Shown in pieces: positions 18,707 through 28,715 of a DNA stretch of 64,000 nt. A program made the translations under genes and the position numbers. The notes under the pieces are model-generated. The model was given only the letters and a program-made list of their open reading frames with translations, made no database searches and was not told the DNA's origin. Numbering within the stretch: the first letter of the stretch is position 1; each line of letters starts with the position of its first letter. Source of the DNA: Alphaproteobacteria bacterium (GTDB lineage: Bacteria > Pseudomonadota > Alphaproteobacteria > JANSWW01); assembly GCA_024743275.1 (NCBI GenBank), contig JANSWW010000007.1, positions 68,256 to 132,255 of the forward strand, given 5' to 3'.

Positions 18707-21700
18707 CTAAGGCTCCGGCTGTTCGGGGTTCATGATGGCGTCCATCATCTCCGTCGGCACCCACATGAGGTGCGGCGCGTCGGTCCACAAGAGGGCGCAG
18801 GCGATGGAACGGCCTGGGAAAATATCTTTCAACAACGCGCGATAAGTGGCGAGCTGGCGGAGATAGACCCTGGGGGCGCCCTCGATCCGGTCCGGCGGGG
18901 GCCGATTGGTCTTGTAGTCGATCACGGCGATCCTGTCCGACGCGATGACCAGCCGGTCGATCTGCCCCGTGACGACGGTGGCCGGCCCCGCCGGTCGGGT
19001 ATCGAGCAGGCCGGACAGCGAGACCTCGGCCTGGCCGGTCGCCGGGTCGAACAGCCAGTCGAGATCGGGATCGTCCAATAAGGTGAATACCTCGTCGAGA
19101 TAGGCGGCCTGGGTCTCGGGGGAGAGGTCATGGACCGGGCTCGCCAGGAAGTGGGCCGCCCGCTCCCGCCGGATGGGCTTGGGCAGCGTCGGCAGATGCT
19201 CCAGGAGCTTGTGCAGGATCTTCCCGCGCCGGAACCGGTCCCCGGAATCGCCGCTGAGGGGGGAGCGGACGGGCGGGTCCTCCTCGCTTGGCCGCGACGG
19301 CGCGAGCGGGGCGGGCGGATCGGGTTCCGGGCCGGCCGGCCGGGTCGCGAAGGCGGGCAGGTCCACCGGGGACTTCTCAGGGACCGCAGGCACCTCTCTC
19401 GGGGCGGATGGGGTGCCGGCCAGCAGGATACGGGCGCCGTCCTCTCCTGGCGCCGCGTCGGTGAAGCCCAGCGCCGTGTGCTCGTACCAGGTGGTGTCGG
19501 CGGCCGGCTTGCGGGTCAGCCAGCCGGCGATGTGGAGCGCGTCCGCCGCCCGGGTCAGCGCCACATAGAGCAGCCGACGGTATTCCTGCATTTGGGAACG
19601 TTGGCGGGCCTGCTTGAGGGCGCTCACCACATCCTCGTCGAAGGCGGCGCGGGGCGACCAGAGCGGCAGGGCGCCTGTCCCATCCGGAATCCAGAACAAC
19701 CGGTCGCGGGATTGTGGTGTTTGCGCCGTGTCGGGCAGGAAGACGATTGGCGCCTCCAGTCCCTTGGCGCCATGGACGGTCATGATGCGGACCTGATCGC
19801 CGCTGCCCTCGTCGAGGTCGCGCTTGATCTCGCCCTCCCGCTTGCGGAACCAATGGAGGAAGGACTGCAGACCGGGCGGATGGCTTTTTTCGTGGTCCAG
19901 GGTCAGCGCCAGGAATTCCTCGATCGGGTCCTTCGCCTCCTCGCCGAAGCGGGCATAGATCCGTTCCCAGCCGCCATCCCGCTTCAGGATGCGGGAGAAC
20001 AGCTCATAGGGGCCGACATAGTCCGTCGCGTCGAGCCAGTCGCGCAGCCGGGCGACCGTGTCGATATCCTTCGGGGTGCCGCTGTCGCGCAGGACGTCCC
20101 ACAGGCCGCGATGCCGGGGCCGGCCATGGGCGAGCCGGAAGAGATCGTCGTCGTCATAGCCGAACAGCGGTCCCTTGAGCACGGTCGCGAGCGTGAGATC
20201 GTCCTCGGGCAGTAGAAGGAAGTCCGCGACCGCCGTCAGGTCCTGAACCATGATCTGTTCGGTCAGCACCATCCGGTCGACCCCCGCCACCGGGACGGCC
20301 CGCTGCTTCAGGGCGCGCACCAGATCGTCGACGAAGCCGGTCCGCCGCCGCACCAGGATCAGGATGTCTCCGGGCCGGATAGGCCGGCCCTTGGAGGGAA
20401 GAGGTGTCGCGTCGCGGAGCCACTGGTCGATCCGCAAGGCGATGGCCTCCGCCACCGTCGCCCGGGGCGAGGGGCCGGACGCGGCGCGGCTGTCCGGGTC
20501 CCAGAAATCCGGTTGCTCCACCTCGCCCGGCGCTTCCAGGGGATAGAGGGCGACCGCCCCGGCCTCGCCCTGGCGGTGCGGCACGTGATGGAGTGCCACA
20601 TCCCCGTCGACAACTCCGTCCGCGGCCGCCGGGTCGGCGAAGACACGGTCGACCAGTCCGAGAACCGCCGCCGTCGACCGGAAGGAGAGGTCCAGGTCGA
20701 CCGTATCGAAAACCATCCCGGCGTCCCGGATGCGCTCGGCGAAGTGGGCGCGCATGCGGGTGAACCAGGTCGGATCCGCCCGCTGGAAGGAGTAAATCGA
20801 CTGCTTGACGTCGCCGACGACGAACAGCGTGCGGTCCAGCGGGGGGATTTCGGGGGATTGGTCCGGGGCGACCGCTTCGGCGCCTTCCCCGGCGAAGAAC
20901 TCGGCGGTCAGCGCCCGGATGATCTCCCATTGCTCCGGGTTGGTGTCCTGGGCCTCGTCGACCAGCACATGGTCGATGCCCCGGTCGAGCTTGTACATCA
21001 CCCAGCTCGCGAAACCGTCCCGGGCGAGGAGGTCTCGGACGGTCAGGATGAGATCGTCATAGTCGAGGGCGGCGTGGCGCGCCTTTTCCTCGCCATATCG
21101 GGCGAGCACCTCCGTCCCCAGCGTGGTCAGTGCCCGCGTGGCCGCCAGGATCGCCGCCTTGTCCATCCGTGCCTTCATGGCGACGCAGCGGTCCTGGAAC
21201 TCCTCGATCAACGGCTTCAGATGGGCGAAGTCCTTGGTCACCGGGTTCTTGCGGGGTGCGCCGTCCTTGGTGAGCAGCGCCTTGGCCAGGGCGGGGTAGC
21301 GGCGGGACCGGTCCTCCGCTCCACCCTCGAAATAGCGGCGTAGGGCCTCCGCCGTGGTCACATCCGTCTTCTTGCCACCCATAAGCTCGGGGAGAAGCGG
21401 GACGAGTTTCGATTCGTAGCGGTTCGCTTCCGCGACGGCGTCGGCCAGCGCGTCCGCGACGGTGAAATCCGGGGCGATGCCGAGATGACCGGCGACCGCC
21501 GACATCACGCCGTCGAGCCCACCATGCCGCTTCAGGGCGTCGGTCAGCCGGGCCCGTTCCCGGATGATCTGGGCCAGGATGTCGGCGAAGCCGGTCTCCT
21601 CCGTCGTCTGGATGATCGTCTCGACGGCTCCGAGGACCGTGGCGTCTCCCTCGGCGATCCGGGCGAGCACCGCGTCCCGCGCCCGGTCCAGGCGTTCGGC

Positions 21701-22198
21701 GGCGGTCCTTTCGTCCATGATCTCGAATTGCGGCGGCAGGCCGGCCTCGACGGGGAAGCGCCGCAGGATCGCCTGACAGAAGCCGTGGATGGTCTGGATC
21801 TTGAGCCCCGCCGGGGTGTCGAGCACCTGGGCGAAGAGGCGGCGGGCGCGGGCCATCTTCTCGCGGTCCGGCGTGCCGCCGGTCAATGCCTCCAGCGCAT
21901 GGGACAGCCATGGGTCGGAGGCGGTCGCCCATTCCGCGAGCTTGCGGGTGATCCGGTTGCGCATCTCGGCGGCGGCGGCGTTGGTGAAGGTGATGCACAA
22001 CAGCCGTTCCGGCTTCACCCCCGTCAGCAGCAGCGCCAGAACCCGGTTGGTCAGGACCTGTGTCTTGCCGGTGCCCGCCGACGCACCGACCCAGACGGAT
22101 CGGCCCGGATCGGCGGCCCGGTATTGCTCCACCGTCGGCAGGATCGCCTCGGGCGGGTCGCGGCGCCAGGCGCCGTCCTGGAGGAGATCCTGCGCCAT
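18707..22198 (-). CDS. addA: Double-strand break repair helicase-nuclease AddA
   Basis: It is the UvrD-like helicase and nuclease subunit of AddAB, which processes DNA ends for RecA-dependent repair. The 1163 residues show the P-loop GASAGTGKTQVL near 38-49, helicase motif Ia/II features such as DHVLVDEAQDTNPEQW, motif III VVGDVKQSIYSFQRADP, motif V RIMTVHGAKGLEAPIV, motif VI LLYVALTRAAD, and a C-terminal RecB-type nuclease with GQIDRLV...VIDYKTNRP. The ATG at 22198 overlaps the addB stop (TGATG), which favours it over the start 11 codons upstream. Confidence 0.96.
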   Translation of the reverse strand: MAQDLLQDGAWRRDPPEAILPTVEQYRAADPGRSVWVGASAGTGKTQVLTNRVLALLLTGVKPERLLCITFTNAAAAEMRNRITRKLAEWATASDPWLSHALEALTGGTPDREKMARARRLFAQVLDTPAGLKIQTIHGFCQAILRRFPVEAGLPPQFEIMDERTAAERLDRARDAVLARIAEGDATVLGAVETIIQTTEETGFADILAQIIRERARLTDALKRHGGLDGVMSAVAGHLGIAPDFTVADALADAVAEANRYESKLVPLLPELMGGKKTDVTTAEALRRYFEGGAEDRSRRYPALAKALLTKDGAPRKNPVTKDFAHLKPLIEEFQDRCVAMKARMDKAAILAATRALTTLGTEVLARYGEEKARHAALDYDDLILTVRDLLARDGFASWVMYKLDRGIDHVLVDEAQDTNPEQWEIIRALTAEFFAGEGAEAVAPDQSPEIPPLDRTLFVVGDVKQSIYSFQRADPTWFTRMRAHFAERIRDAGMVFDTVDLDLSFRSTAAVLGLVDRVFADPAAADGVVDGDVALHHVPHRQGEAGAVALYPLEAPGEVEQPDFWDPDSRAASGPSPRATVAEAIALRIDQWLRDATPLPSKGRPIRPGDILILVRRRTGFVDDLVRALKQRAVPVAGVDRMVLTEQIMVQDLTAVADFLLLPEDDLTLATVLKGPLFGYDDDDLFRLAHGRPRHRGLWDVLRDSGTPKDIDTVARLRDWLDATDYVGPYELFSRILKRDGGWERIYARFGEEAKDPIEEFLALTLDHEKSHPPGLQSFLHWFRKREGEIKRDLDEGSGDQVRIMTVHGAKGLEAPIVFLPDTAQTPQSRDRLFWIPDGTGALPLWSPRAAFDEDVVSALKQARQRSQMQEYRRLLYVALTRAADALHIAGWLTRKPAADTTWYEHTALGFTDAAPGEDGARILLAGTPSAPREVPAVPEKSPVDLPAFATRPAGPEPDPPAPLAPSRPSEEDPPVRSPLSGDSGDRFRRGKILHKLLEHLPTLPKPIRRERAAHFLASPVHDLSPETQAAYLDEVFTLLDDPDLDWLFDPATGQAEVSLSGLLDTRPAGPATVVTGQIDRLVIASDRIAVIDYKTNRPPPDRIEGAPRVYLRQLATYRALLKDIFPGRSIACALLWTDAPHLMWVPTEMMDAIMNPEQPEP

Positions 22199-25100
22199 CA
22201 GCCGTCCTCCCCGCGGCCGGCCCGGCCCCATTCGGCGGCACGGGCGAGATGGCTGTAGGGGTTGTAGTCTGGCTTGCCGTCCTCCGGCGCGAAGGCGAGA
22301 TAGCCGCTGTCCGGATTGGAGAGATAGAAGGTGAGGAGATGCCGCAGGCCCTGTTCGGTCTGGTCCAAGAGGTCGGTGAGATCGCCGCTGGCGACCGTCC
22401 GGATCTCGCCGGCCGGTTCCGTCCCCTTGAGATGCCAGTATTCGAGCCCGCCGACCCGGCCGGTCCCGAGCCGGTTGCCCTGGGGGTCCGTGAATCCGTC
22501 CCGCTCGGCGATCAGCGCTTCGAGGGTGAGTTGCGGTCGGGCCCCCGCCTTGACGGCGGCGGCCGAGGGCGGTGTCCCGGTCTTATAGTCGACGATCCAG
22601 GCGGTCCCGTCCCGGCGGCGTTCGATCCGGTCGGCCCGGCCGTGCAGCGTGACCGACAAGTCCATCCCCTCGCCAGGATCCACCGTCACCGGCATCTCGC
22701 CTTTGGCCTCGCCGTGCAATGCGGCGATCTCCATCCGCCTGGCGTGCTCGGCGGCGACGACGAAGTGGGCGATCCGCTCGAAGCGGGGCATCCAGAAGGC
22801 CGCGACCGAGGGGCGGTCGGCATAGGCGGCCATCTCTTCGCGCCCGGCGGCCAGCAGGGCGTCCAGCGCGTCGGCGGGCAGATGATCGGCGAAACGGTCG
22901 AGGAAATGGCTCAGGGCCTCGTGGACGATGGTGCCCCTTTCGGCGGCACCGGGCTCCTCGTCGAGGGCGTCGAGCGGGCGGAGGCCGAGGATCTTTTTCG
23001 CGAAGATCCGGTAGGGATCGGCGATCAGGCTCTCGATCTCGGTCACCGAGTAGGCGGTCGGCCGGGCCGCGAGCGGCGGCGCCGGGTTGGGCCGTTTGAT
23101 CTCGACCCGCTCGGCCGGCCGGTCCAGCAGGGCGGCGATGGTCACCGGCTTGGTATCGCGGACGTGCGCGGAACGCGGGCCGAGCACCGCGTCCAGCCGG
23201 GTGAGCCAGCGCGACGGCACGGTCGGGGTGCCGCCGACCTTGAGGGAGCGGGTGAGGACCAGATCGGGACAGGAAAAGGCCTGGGCGAAGTCATGGGCCG
23301 ACTGGCCGATCCGCCGCTCCGGTGGCGGCAGACCGATCTGGGCCCGCATCGGGCGTGACATCCACGGGTCGGTTTCCGCCTCGGGCGGCCAGCTCCCCTC
23401 GTTAAGACCGCCGAGGATCACCCGGTCGGCATGCTGCAGGCGGGCTTCCAGCGGCCCCCAGATGAACAGCCGCGGATGGCGCCCATAGCGGGGGCGGACC
23501 GGACGCTGGGCCAGGAAGCTCTCCAGGAGGTCCGGGAAATCCGCCGGATGCATGGGGGCGAGCGCATCCAGGGCGGCGGCCAGATCGGCGACCAGATCGG
23601 CCAGCGCCTCGCCGTCCTCCCGGACCCAGAGCCGGCTGCCGCCAAAGGCCGTGTCGGTATCCGCCAGCGCTTCAAGGGTCTGGATATGGGCATCGAGCAG
23701 GGTCCCGGCGTTTTCCAGAGGGTGCGTGGCCGCCTCCGCGAGCGGCCGGAAGAGCCGTTCCAGGCGGTCCGCCAGGTCATGCAGCGCCGGTAGCGGCCGC
23801 TCTTGCTTCTCGGCCCGGCGCCGTATCGCGTTCAGCAGCCCGTCGAGCCCGGCGGCGGGACGGGGGCCGCGCAGAACCTCCCGGTCGAGCAACCGTGCCG
23901 CCTCCCGGAAAGCCTGAAGCGAGAGGCCGCCGGCGGCCAGCGGATGCTTCAGGAGCGAGAGCAGGGCGATCGGCCCGAACCCGTCGGCGACACAATCGGC
24001 CAGAAGCCGCAGGAAGGTCCCGGGCGGGGTGCGGGACAGCGGCATCCCGGCACTGTCGTCGATCTCGATCCCCCAGCGGGCGAGATTGGCCGCGACGCGC
24101 CGGGCGAGGTCCCGGTCAGGGGTGACCAGGGCCGCCTGCTTACCCGGCCAATCGGCGGCCTCGCGCAGCATCAGGGCGATGACCTCCGCCTCCTCCTCGA
24201 TCCCCGGGCAGTCGACCCACCGGACACCGGTGAGGTCTTCCACCGGGATTTCCGGGAGGGTTCGCCAGGCCTCCGACGTGCCGGCCGGCCGCATGGTCTC
24301 GCGGATGAGGCCGGTCCGGGCCGCCTGTTTCCCGTCGCCCGCCGGCACGCCGGGCCAGAGCGCGACCGAGGCGGCGTCAACGCCAAGCGCGTCCAGGAGA
24401 TTGGCCATGACATGCTGGGGGTGGGCGGGCTCGATCTTGGCCGCGGCCCAGGCGGTCGGATCCATCTCCCGGTCCAGCCCGGGCAGCACCACTGCGCCCT
24501 GCGGCAGGCCGGCGGCCACCGTCATCAAGGCGGCCGTCGCCGGGATCGATCCGGTCGACCCGGCGACGATCACCGGATGCTCCGGAGCGGCGGCGGACAG
24601 CGCGTCGGCGCGGGCCTTCAAGAGCCGGGTCCGGTGCGTCCCGGGGTCGAGGGCGCCCCGCTCCGCGAGATAACCGGGCCAGGCCTCGAGCACGACCTCG
24701 AGGAATTTGAGCGTCTCCTGCCAATGGGCGGCATAGGCCTCCGGCACCAGGGTCCGTAGGGCCTGCGGATCGACGCCATATTCGGCGAGCAGGTCGATCA
24801 ATTGCCCGAGGGATGCCGCCAGCCGCACCGCCTCGCCCGGACGGCTCGCCTGCTTGCCGGCGAGGATCAGGCGGGCCAGCACCAGGCGCCGCTGTGTCTC
24901 GCCGATCGCCGGCGGCATCTCCAGAACGCTTTCGAAACCGGCGCCGAACGCAAGATCCTCCTCATCGGCATCGCCGATCGGCGAGATCCGGGGCAGCAGC
25001 AGGGCGCGTCCTTCGGACCGCCGCAGAAAAGCCGCGCGCAGGGCACCGACGGAGCGCCGTGTCGGGACCAGGACCTCCATGCGGGAAAGCGCGATGGGGT

Positions 25101-25200
25101 CGCCCCCGGCCTGGGTCAGAAGACCGTCGGCCAGGGCCTCGACGAAGGAGACCGACGCCGGGATCGTGAACAACCGTGGGGTGCCTGGGGAGAGGGACAT
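22198..25200 (-). CDS. addB: Double-strand break repair protein AddB
   Basis: It is the partner of AddA. The 1000 residues have the alphaproteobacterial AddB layout: an N-terminal domain related to an inactivated helicase (VLVPTRRSVGALRAAF, without an intact Walker A), a central region with LIWGPLEARLQHADRVILGGLNEGSWPP, and a C-terminal RecB-like nuclease with GRADRIERR...WIVDYKTGTPPS. The four-cysteine iron-sulfur arrangement of Firmicutes AddB is not seen. It starts 9 bp after the nucleotidyltransferase gene. Confidence 0.95.
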   Translation of the reverse strand: MSLSPGTPRLFTIPASVSFVEALADGLLTQAGGDPIALSRMEVLVPTRRSVGALRAAFLRRSEGRALLLPRISPIGDADEEDLAFGAGFESVLEMPPAIGETQRRLVLARLILAGKQASRPGEAVRLAASLGQLIDLLAEYGVDPQALRTLVPEAYAAHWQETLKFLEVVLEAWPGYLAERGALDPGTHRTRLLKARADALSAAAPEHPVIVAGSTGSIPATAALMTVAAGLPQGAVVLPGLDREMDPTAWAAAKIEPAHPQHVMANLLDALGVDAASVALWPGVPAGDGKQAARTGLIRETMRPAGTSEAWRTLPEIPVEDLTGVRWVDCPGIEEEAEVIALMLREAADWPGKQAALVTPDRDLARRVAANLARWGIEIDDSAGMPLSRTPPGTFLRLLADCVADGFGPIALLSLLKHPLAAGGLSLQAFREAARLLDREVLRGPRPAAGLDGLLNAIRRRAEKQERPLPALHDLADRLERLFRPLAEAATHPLENAGTLLDAHIQTLEALADTDTAFGGSRLWVREDGEALADLVADLAAALDALAPMHPADFPDLLESFLAQRPVRPRYGRHPRLFIWGPLEARLQHADRVILGGLNEGSWPPEAETDPWMSRPMRAQIGLPPPERRIGQSAHDFAQAFSCPDLVLTRSLKVGGTPTVPSRWLTRLDAVLGPRSAHVRDTKPVTIAALLDRPAERVEIKRPNPAPPLAARPTAYSVTEIESLIADPYRIFAKKILGLRPLDALDEEPGAAERGTIVHEALSHFLDRFADHLPADALDALLAAGREEMAAYADRPSVAAFWMPRFERIAHFVVAAEHARRMEIAALHGEAKGEMPVTVDPGEGMDLSVTLHGRADRIERRRDGTAWIVDYKTGTPPSAAAVKAGARPQLTLEALIAERDGFTDPQGNRLGTGRVGGLEYWHLKGTEPAGEIRTVASGDLTDLLDQTEQGLRHLLTFYLSNPDSGYLAFAPEDGKPDYNPYSHLARAAEWGRAGRGEDG

Positions 25201-25209
25201 CCTCTCAGT

Positions 25210-25956
25210 TTAGCAGAAGAAATTCACGAAGGTGGAGGACACTCTTTCCTCGGTGGCGGCGATGTCGTCGGGGCGGGAGACATGGAACCACTCGCCGTCA
25301 TGGGCGATGCCGAACAGCCGCTCCCGTTCGATCGCCCGATCGTAGATCCGATTGAGCGACCAGGGGGCATCGGGCAGGTCGGTGAACAGGCCCGGGGTCA
25401 GGATCTGCACGCCGGTGAAGACGAAGGAGGTCACTTCCGCACCGGACCGTCTCGTAAGTCGTCCGTCCTGATCCATGTGGAAATCGCCCTGGCCGGCATA
25501 GCCGTGGGCCCAGGCGAGCGGATGAAGCATGAGAAGGGCGTCCATGCGGGTCGGATCGAAAGCCTCCGCCATGCGGTCGAGCGCCGGGCGTGGTCCGTCG
25601 ATGATGAGATTGTCGCCATTGAGCGCGAAAAAGGGGCTGTCCCCCAGCAACGGCAGGGCCTGGGCGACGCCGCCGCCGGTCTCCAATTTCTCGGTCTCCC
25701 GGGACAGGGTGATCGGTTTGCCCGGCCGGGTCGCGCAGTGGTCCACGATGCGGTCGGCGAGGTAGAAGGCGTTCACCACCAGGGTATCGACCCCGGCCGC
25801 CTCCAGCTTGTCGAGGGCATGGTCGAGCAGGGGGCGCCCGAGGATCGGGATGAGCGGTTTTGGCAGGGTCTCGGTCACTGGACGCATGCGCCGGCCTTCT
25901 CCGGCGGCGAGCACCATGCCCGACCGGATCGCCGGGGCGTTGCCGAGCGGTTTCAT
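25210..25956 (-). CDS. Sugar-phosphate nucleotidyltransferase, MurU-like
   Basis: A 248-residue single-domain nucleotidyltransferase. The signature MVLAAGEGRRMRPVTETLPKPLIPI near residues 14-38 binds the nucleotide, and FALNGDNLI carries the metal-binding Asp. It overlaps an AmgK-like kinase gene upstream by 4 bp; that pair matches the AmgK-MurU route which recycles N-acetylmuramic acid to UDP-MurNAc, bypassing de novo MurA/MurB. The assignment rests on size, signature and this neighbourhood; glucose-1-phosphate or mannose-1-phosphate specificity cannot be excluded from sequence alone. Confidence 0.8.
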   Translation of the reverse strand: MKPLGNAPAIRSGMVLAAGEGRRMRPVTETLPKPLIPILGRPLLDHALDKLEAAGVDTLVVNAFYLADRIVDHCATRPGKPITLSRETEKLETGGGVAQALPLLGDSPFFALNGDNLIIDGPRPALDRMAEAFDPTRMDALLMLHPLAWAHGYAGQGDFHMDQDGRLTRRSGAEVTSFVFTGVQILTPGLFTDLPDAPWSLNRIYDRAIERERLFGIAHDGEWFHVSRPDDIAATEERVSSTFVNFFC

Positions 25957-26978
25957 TCCGCCGGGACTCCCGAGACCTTCCGTTTCGACGGCGGTACCGT
26001 CGCGTCGATCCAGTCGCGAAAGAACTTCATCGCGGGATGCCGGGCGTCCTCCTCGATCATCCGCCAGATCCGGTTCATATGGACGAGCTTGCTGTGGTTC
26101 TTGTGGGCGATCGATTGGCGCATGAAAATGCCAAGGATCTTGAGATTGCGCTGGATCGACATGGCGGCACAGGAGGTCATGAAGGGAAGTGGGTCCTGGT
26201 CGGGATAGTCGTTGAGATAGCGTGCGGTCATCTCGACCGCGAGGGCGTGCGGCACGTCCCGCCGGGCGTCGCGCAGCAGCGAGATGAGATCGTAGGTCAC
26301 CGGCCCCATCACCGCGTCCTGAAAGTCGAGGAGGCCGAGCTGACGCAGGCCCTCCCGCTTGGGCAGCATCATCAGATTGTCGACGTGGAAATCCCTTAGG
26401 ACGAGATGCTCGGCGACGCCGGCCCGGGATAGCCGAAGCACCTCATGCATGATCTGGAGGAACTCGTCATCGAGGGCTTCGGTGACCTTGGCCCCGACCC
26501 CCGGCAGATACCAGCGGGTGAACAGGAAGGCCTCGACCAGCAGATCGTCGTCCGTATAGGCCGGGATCACCGTTTCGGTCTGGTCGAGATCGCGGGTGTG
26601 CAGGTCGACCAGGAAATCGATCGCGAGGCCGTAGAGGTCCCGGTCGGTCATCAGCCCCTTTCGCAAAACCCTCGTGAAGGTGGCGTAGCCGAAATCCTCG
26701 ATCAGTAGCAGGCCCGCCTTGACGTTCTTGGCATGGATTTCCGGTGCGCTGTAGCCGAGCTCGCGCAACAGTGTGTCGATGGCGATGTAGGGCCGGACAT
26801 CCTCATGCTCCGGCGGCGCGTCCATCACCAGCACGGTTTCCTTACCGCCCGCCCGGGTGGCCCTGGTCAGCCGCTGATAGCGCCGGTGGGAGAGGTCGTG
26901 AGGCAACTCCTTCCGCTCCGCCCGGCCCCATTTGTGGGCCTGGATGAACCGGTCGATGAGATCGGCGCGGTCCGTCAT
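25953..26978 (-). CDS. Aminoglycoside-phosphotransferase-fold kinase, AmgK-like
   Basis: A 341-residue kinase of the APH/choline-kinase fold. The catalytic loop LVLRDFHVDNLMML and the metal-binding LLDFQDAVMGPVTYDLISLL are intact. In alphaproteobacteria and pseudomonads, genes with this exact neighbourhood (tsaE upstream, murU downstream) encode anomeric kinases for N-acetylmuramate/N-acetylglucosamine. The ATG at 26978 overlaps the tsaE stop (ATGA) and is preferred to the ATG six codons upstream. Confidence 0.82.
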   Translation of the reverse strand: MTDRADLIDRFIQAHKWGRAERKELPHDLSHRRYQRLTRATRAGGKETVLVMDAPPEHEDVRPYIAIDTLLRELGYSAPEIHAKNVKAGLLLIEDFGYATFTRVLRKGLMTDRDLYGLAIDFLVDLHTRDLDQTETVIPAYTDDDLLVEAFLFTRWYLPGVGAKVTEALDDEFLQIMHEVLRLSRAGVAEHLVLRDFHVDNLMMLPKREGLRQLGLLDFQDAVMGPVTYDLISLLRDARRDVPHALAVEMTARYLNDYPDQDPLPFMTSCAAMSIQRNLKILGIFMRQSIAHKNHSKLVHMNRIWRMIEEDARHPAMKFFRDWIDATVPPSKRKVSGVPAE

Positions 26979-27526
26979 TGGGTGAGACCGCTCCATCGCC
27001 CGTCATACCATTGTTCATCGCCTTCAAGCACGGCGACACGCGCGGTGTCCTTCGACCCCGTTTCGAGACTCACGGTCAAGGCCGCCTGGGGCAGGAAGCC
27101 GACGCCTCTGTCCGGCCATTCGACGAGCAACGCCCCGCCGGCGAGGAGATCGTCGAGGCCCAGCTCGATCACCTCCTCCGGGTCGGCGAGCCGATAGAGG
27201 TCGGCGTGATGCACCGCCTCCAACGCCCCACCGGGGGCGAGATCGTAGCTTTGGATCAGGGTGAAGGTCGGGCTGGGAATGGCGCCCTCGACCCCCAGGG
27301 CCCGGATCACCGCCCGGGCGAAGGTCGATTTGCCGGCCCCGAGATCGCCCCGCAGCGCGATGACGTCACCCGGGCGAAGCAGCGGGGCGAGCCGGCGCGC
27401 CAAGGCAAGTGTCGCCGCCTCGCCGTCGAGCGCCAGGCGGCACACGGTCCCCGAGGACGCAGGGGCCGAATTGTCGCTGGCAGGGCCGGCGGCGGGCGCG
27501 GTATCGGGCAAAGGGGCGGACGTCAT
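26975..27526 (-). CDS. tsaE: tRNA threonylcarbamoyladenosine biosynthesis ATPase TsaE
   Basis: It is the ATPase that resets the TsaB-TsaD complex during t6A37 modification. The P-loop is LRGDLGAGKSTFARA, followed by IPSPTFTLIQSYDL, HHADLYRL and LLVEWPDRG, all typical. The ATG at 27526 has AAGGAG five bases upstream. This leaves about 30 extra N-terminal residues rich in Ala and Pro relative to E. coli TsaE; that part is probably disordered. It heads the tsaE-amgK-murU-addB-addA run. Confidence 0.95.
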   Translation of the reverse strand: MTSAPLPDTAPAAGPASDNSAPASSGTVCRLALDGEAATLALARRLAPLLRPGDVIALRGDLGAGKSTFARAVIRALGVEGAIPSPTFTLIQSYDLAPGGALEAVHHADLYRLADPEEVIELGLDDLLAGGALLVEWPDRGVGFLPQAALTVSLETGSKDTARVAVLEGDEQWYDGRWSGLTQ

Positions 27527-27659
27527 GGCGCTCCTTCTACGGGGATCGACCCGCCTTCTCAAGAGCCCCGTGGTCCGGTTGGGCTTGAATGTCCCGGCCC
27601 GGCAATGACATCTAGGGCCAGCGCAAAAACCGAAGCCTTCGAAACCAAAGCGAGACGAG

Positions 27660-28715
27660 ATGACGGAGACCGCTCCCCCCGCCCAGCCCCTTTCGGCCCC
27701 GGAGACCCGCCGAACCGATGTGCTGGTGATCGGCGCCGGGCCGGTTGGGCTGTTCCAGGTCTTCGAATGCGGCATGCTCGGGTTCCGCTGCCATGTGGTC
27801 GACAGCCTGGAGGAAATCGGCGGGCAATGCGTGGCGCTCTACCCGGAGAAGCCGATCTATGACATCCCGGGCTTCCCCTCGGTCGACGCGGCCGATCTGA
27901 TCGAGCGTCTGGAGGCCCAGGCCGCCCCTTTCGAGCCGGTCTATCATCTGGGCCAGCAGGTGGTCCGCCTGGAGGGCGATGCCGAAAGCGGCTTCACCGC
28001 GACGACCTCGGCCGGAACGGTGATCGAGGCGAAGGCGGTCTCGATCGCGGCGGGGGCGGGCGCCTTCGGGCCGAACCGGCCGCCGCTGGAGGGGCTCGAG
28101 ACTTATGAGGGCACGAGCGTCTTCTATCTCGTGAAGCGCAGGGAGGATTTCCGGGACAAGGCTGTCGTGATCGCCGGCGGCGGGGATTCGGCGGTCGACT
28201 GGGCCAACGCGCTGCATGGTACCGCGCGCAAGATCTACGTGGTCCATCGGCGGGATAAATTCCGCGCCGCCCCGGACATGGTGGCGCGCATGCGTGGGCT
28301 GGAGGAAACGGGCGCTCTGGAAATGGTCGTGCCCTATCAGCTCAAAGGGCTGGAAGGTGCGGAGGGTCGGTTGACCGGCGTCAGGGTGGCGACCCTCAAA
28401 GGCGAGGAACGGGTTCTGGAGGCCGACGTGCTGCTGCCCTTCTTCGGCCTCGCCACCAATCTTGGCCCGATCGCCGACTGGGGGATCGAACTGGAGAAGA
28501 ACCAGATCCTGGTCGATCCGACGACCATGCGGACCAATCGGCCGGGTATTTTCTCGGTCGGGGACATCAACACCTATCCCGGCAAACTGAAGCTCATCGT
28601 CACCGGGTTTTCGGAGGGGGCGCTGGCCGCCCACGCCATGCACCCGTTGCTCCGCCCGGGCGAGGCGCTGCATTTCGAGTACTCGACGACTAAGGGTGTG
28701 CCGGCCGCTTCTTGA
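27660..28715 (+). CDS. Thioredoxin reductase-like ferredoxin/flavodoxin-NADP+ reductase
   Basis: A 351-residue FAD- and NADPH-binding flavoprotein. The FAD-binding VIGAGPVGLFQVFECG is near residue 23, EEIGGQCVALYPEKPIYDIPGFP follows, the NADPH motif is VIAGGGDSAVDWANAL, and the C-terminal FAD segment is FSVGDINTYPGKLKLIVTGFSEGA. The redox CxxC of thioredoxin reductase is absent, and the KLKLIVTGFSEGA tail is the mark of the YumC-type FNR subgroup. Its 3' end overlaps the convergent PAS_5-like gene by 26 bp. Confidence 0.93.
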   Translation: MTETAPPAQPLSAPETRRTDVLVIGAGPVGLFQVFECGMLGFRCHVVDSLEEIGGQCVALYPEKPIYDIPGFPSVDAADLIERLEAQAAPFEPVYHLGQQVVRLEGDAESGFTATTSAGTVIEAKAVSIAAGAGAFGPNRPPLEGLETYEGTSVFYLVKRREDFRDKAVVIAGGGDSAVDWANALHGTARKIYVVHRRDKFRAAPDMVARMRGLEETGALEMVVPYQLKGLEGAEGRLTGVRVATLKGEERVLEADVLLPFFGLATNLGPIADWGIELEKNQILVDPTTMRTNRPGIFSVGDINTYPGKLKLIVTGFSEGALAAHAMHPLLRPGEALHFEYSTTKGVPAAS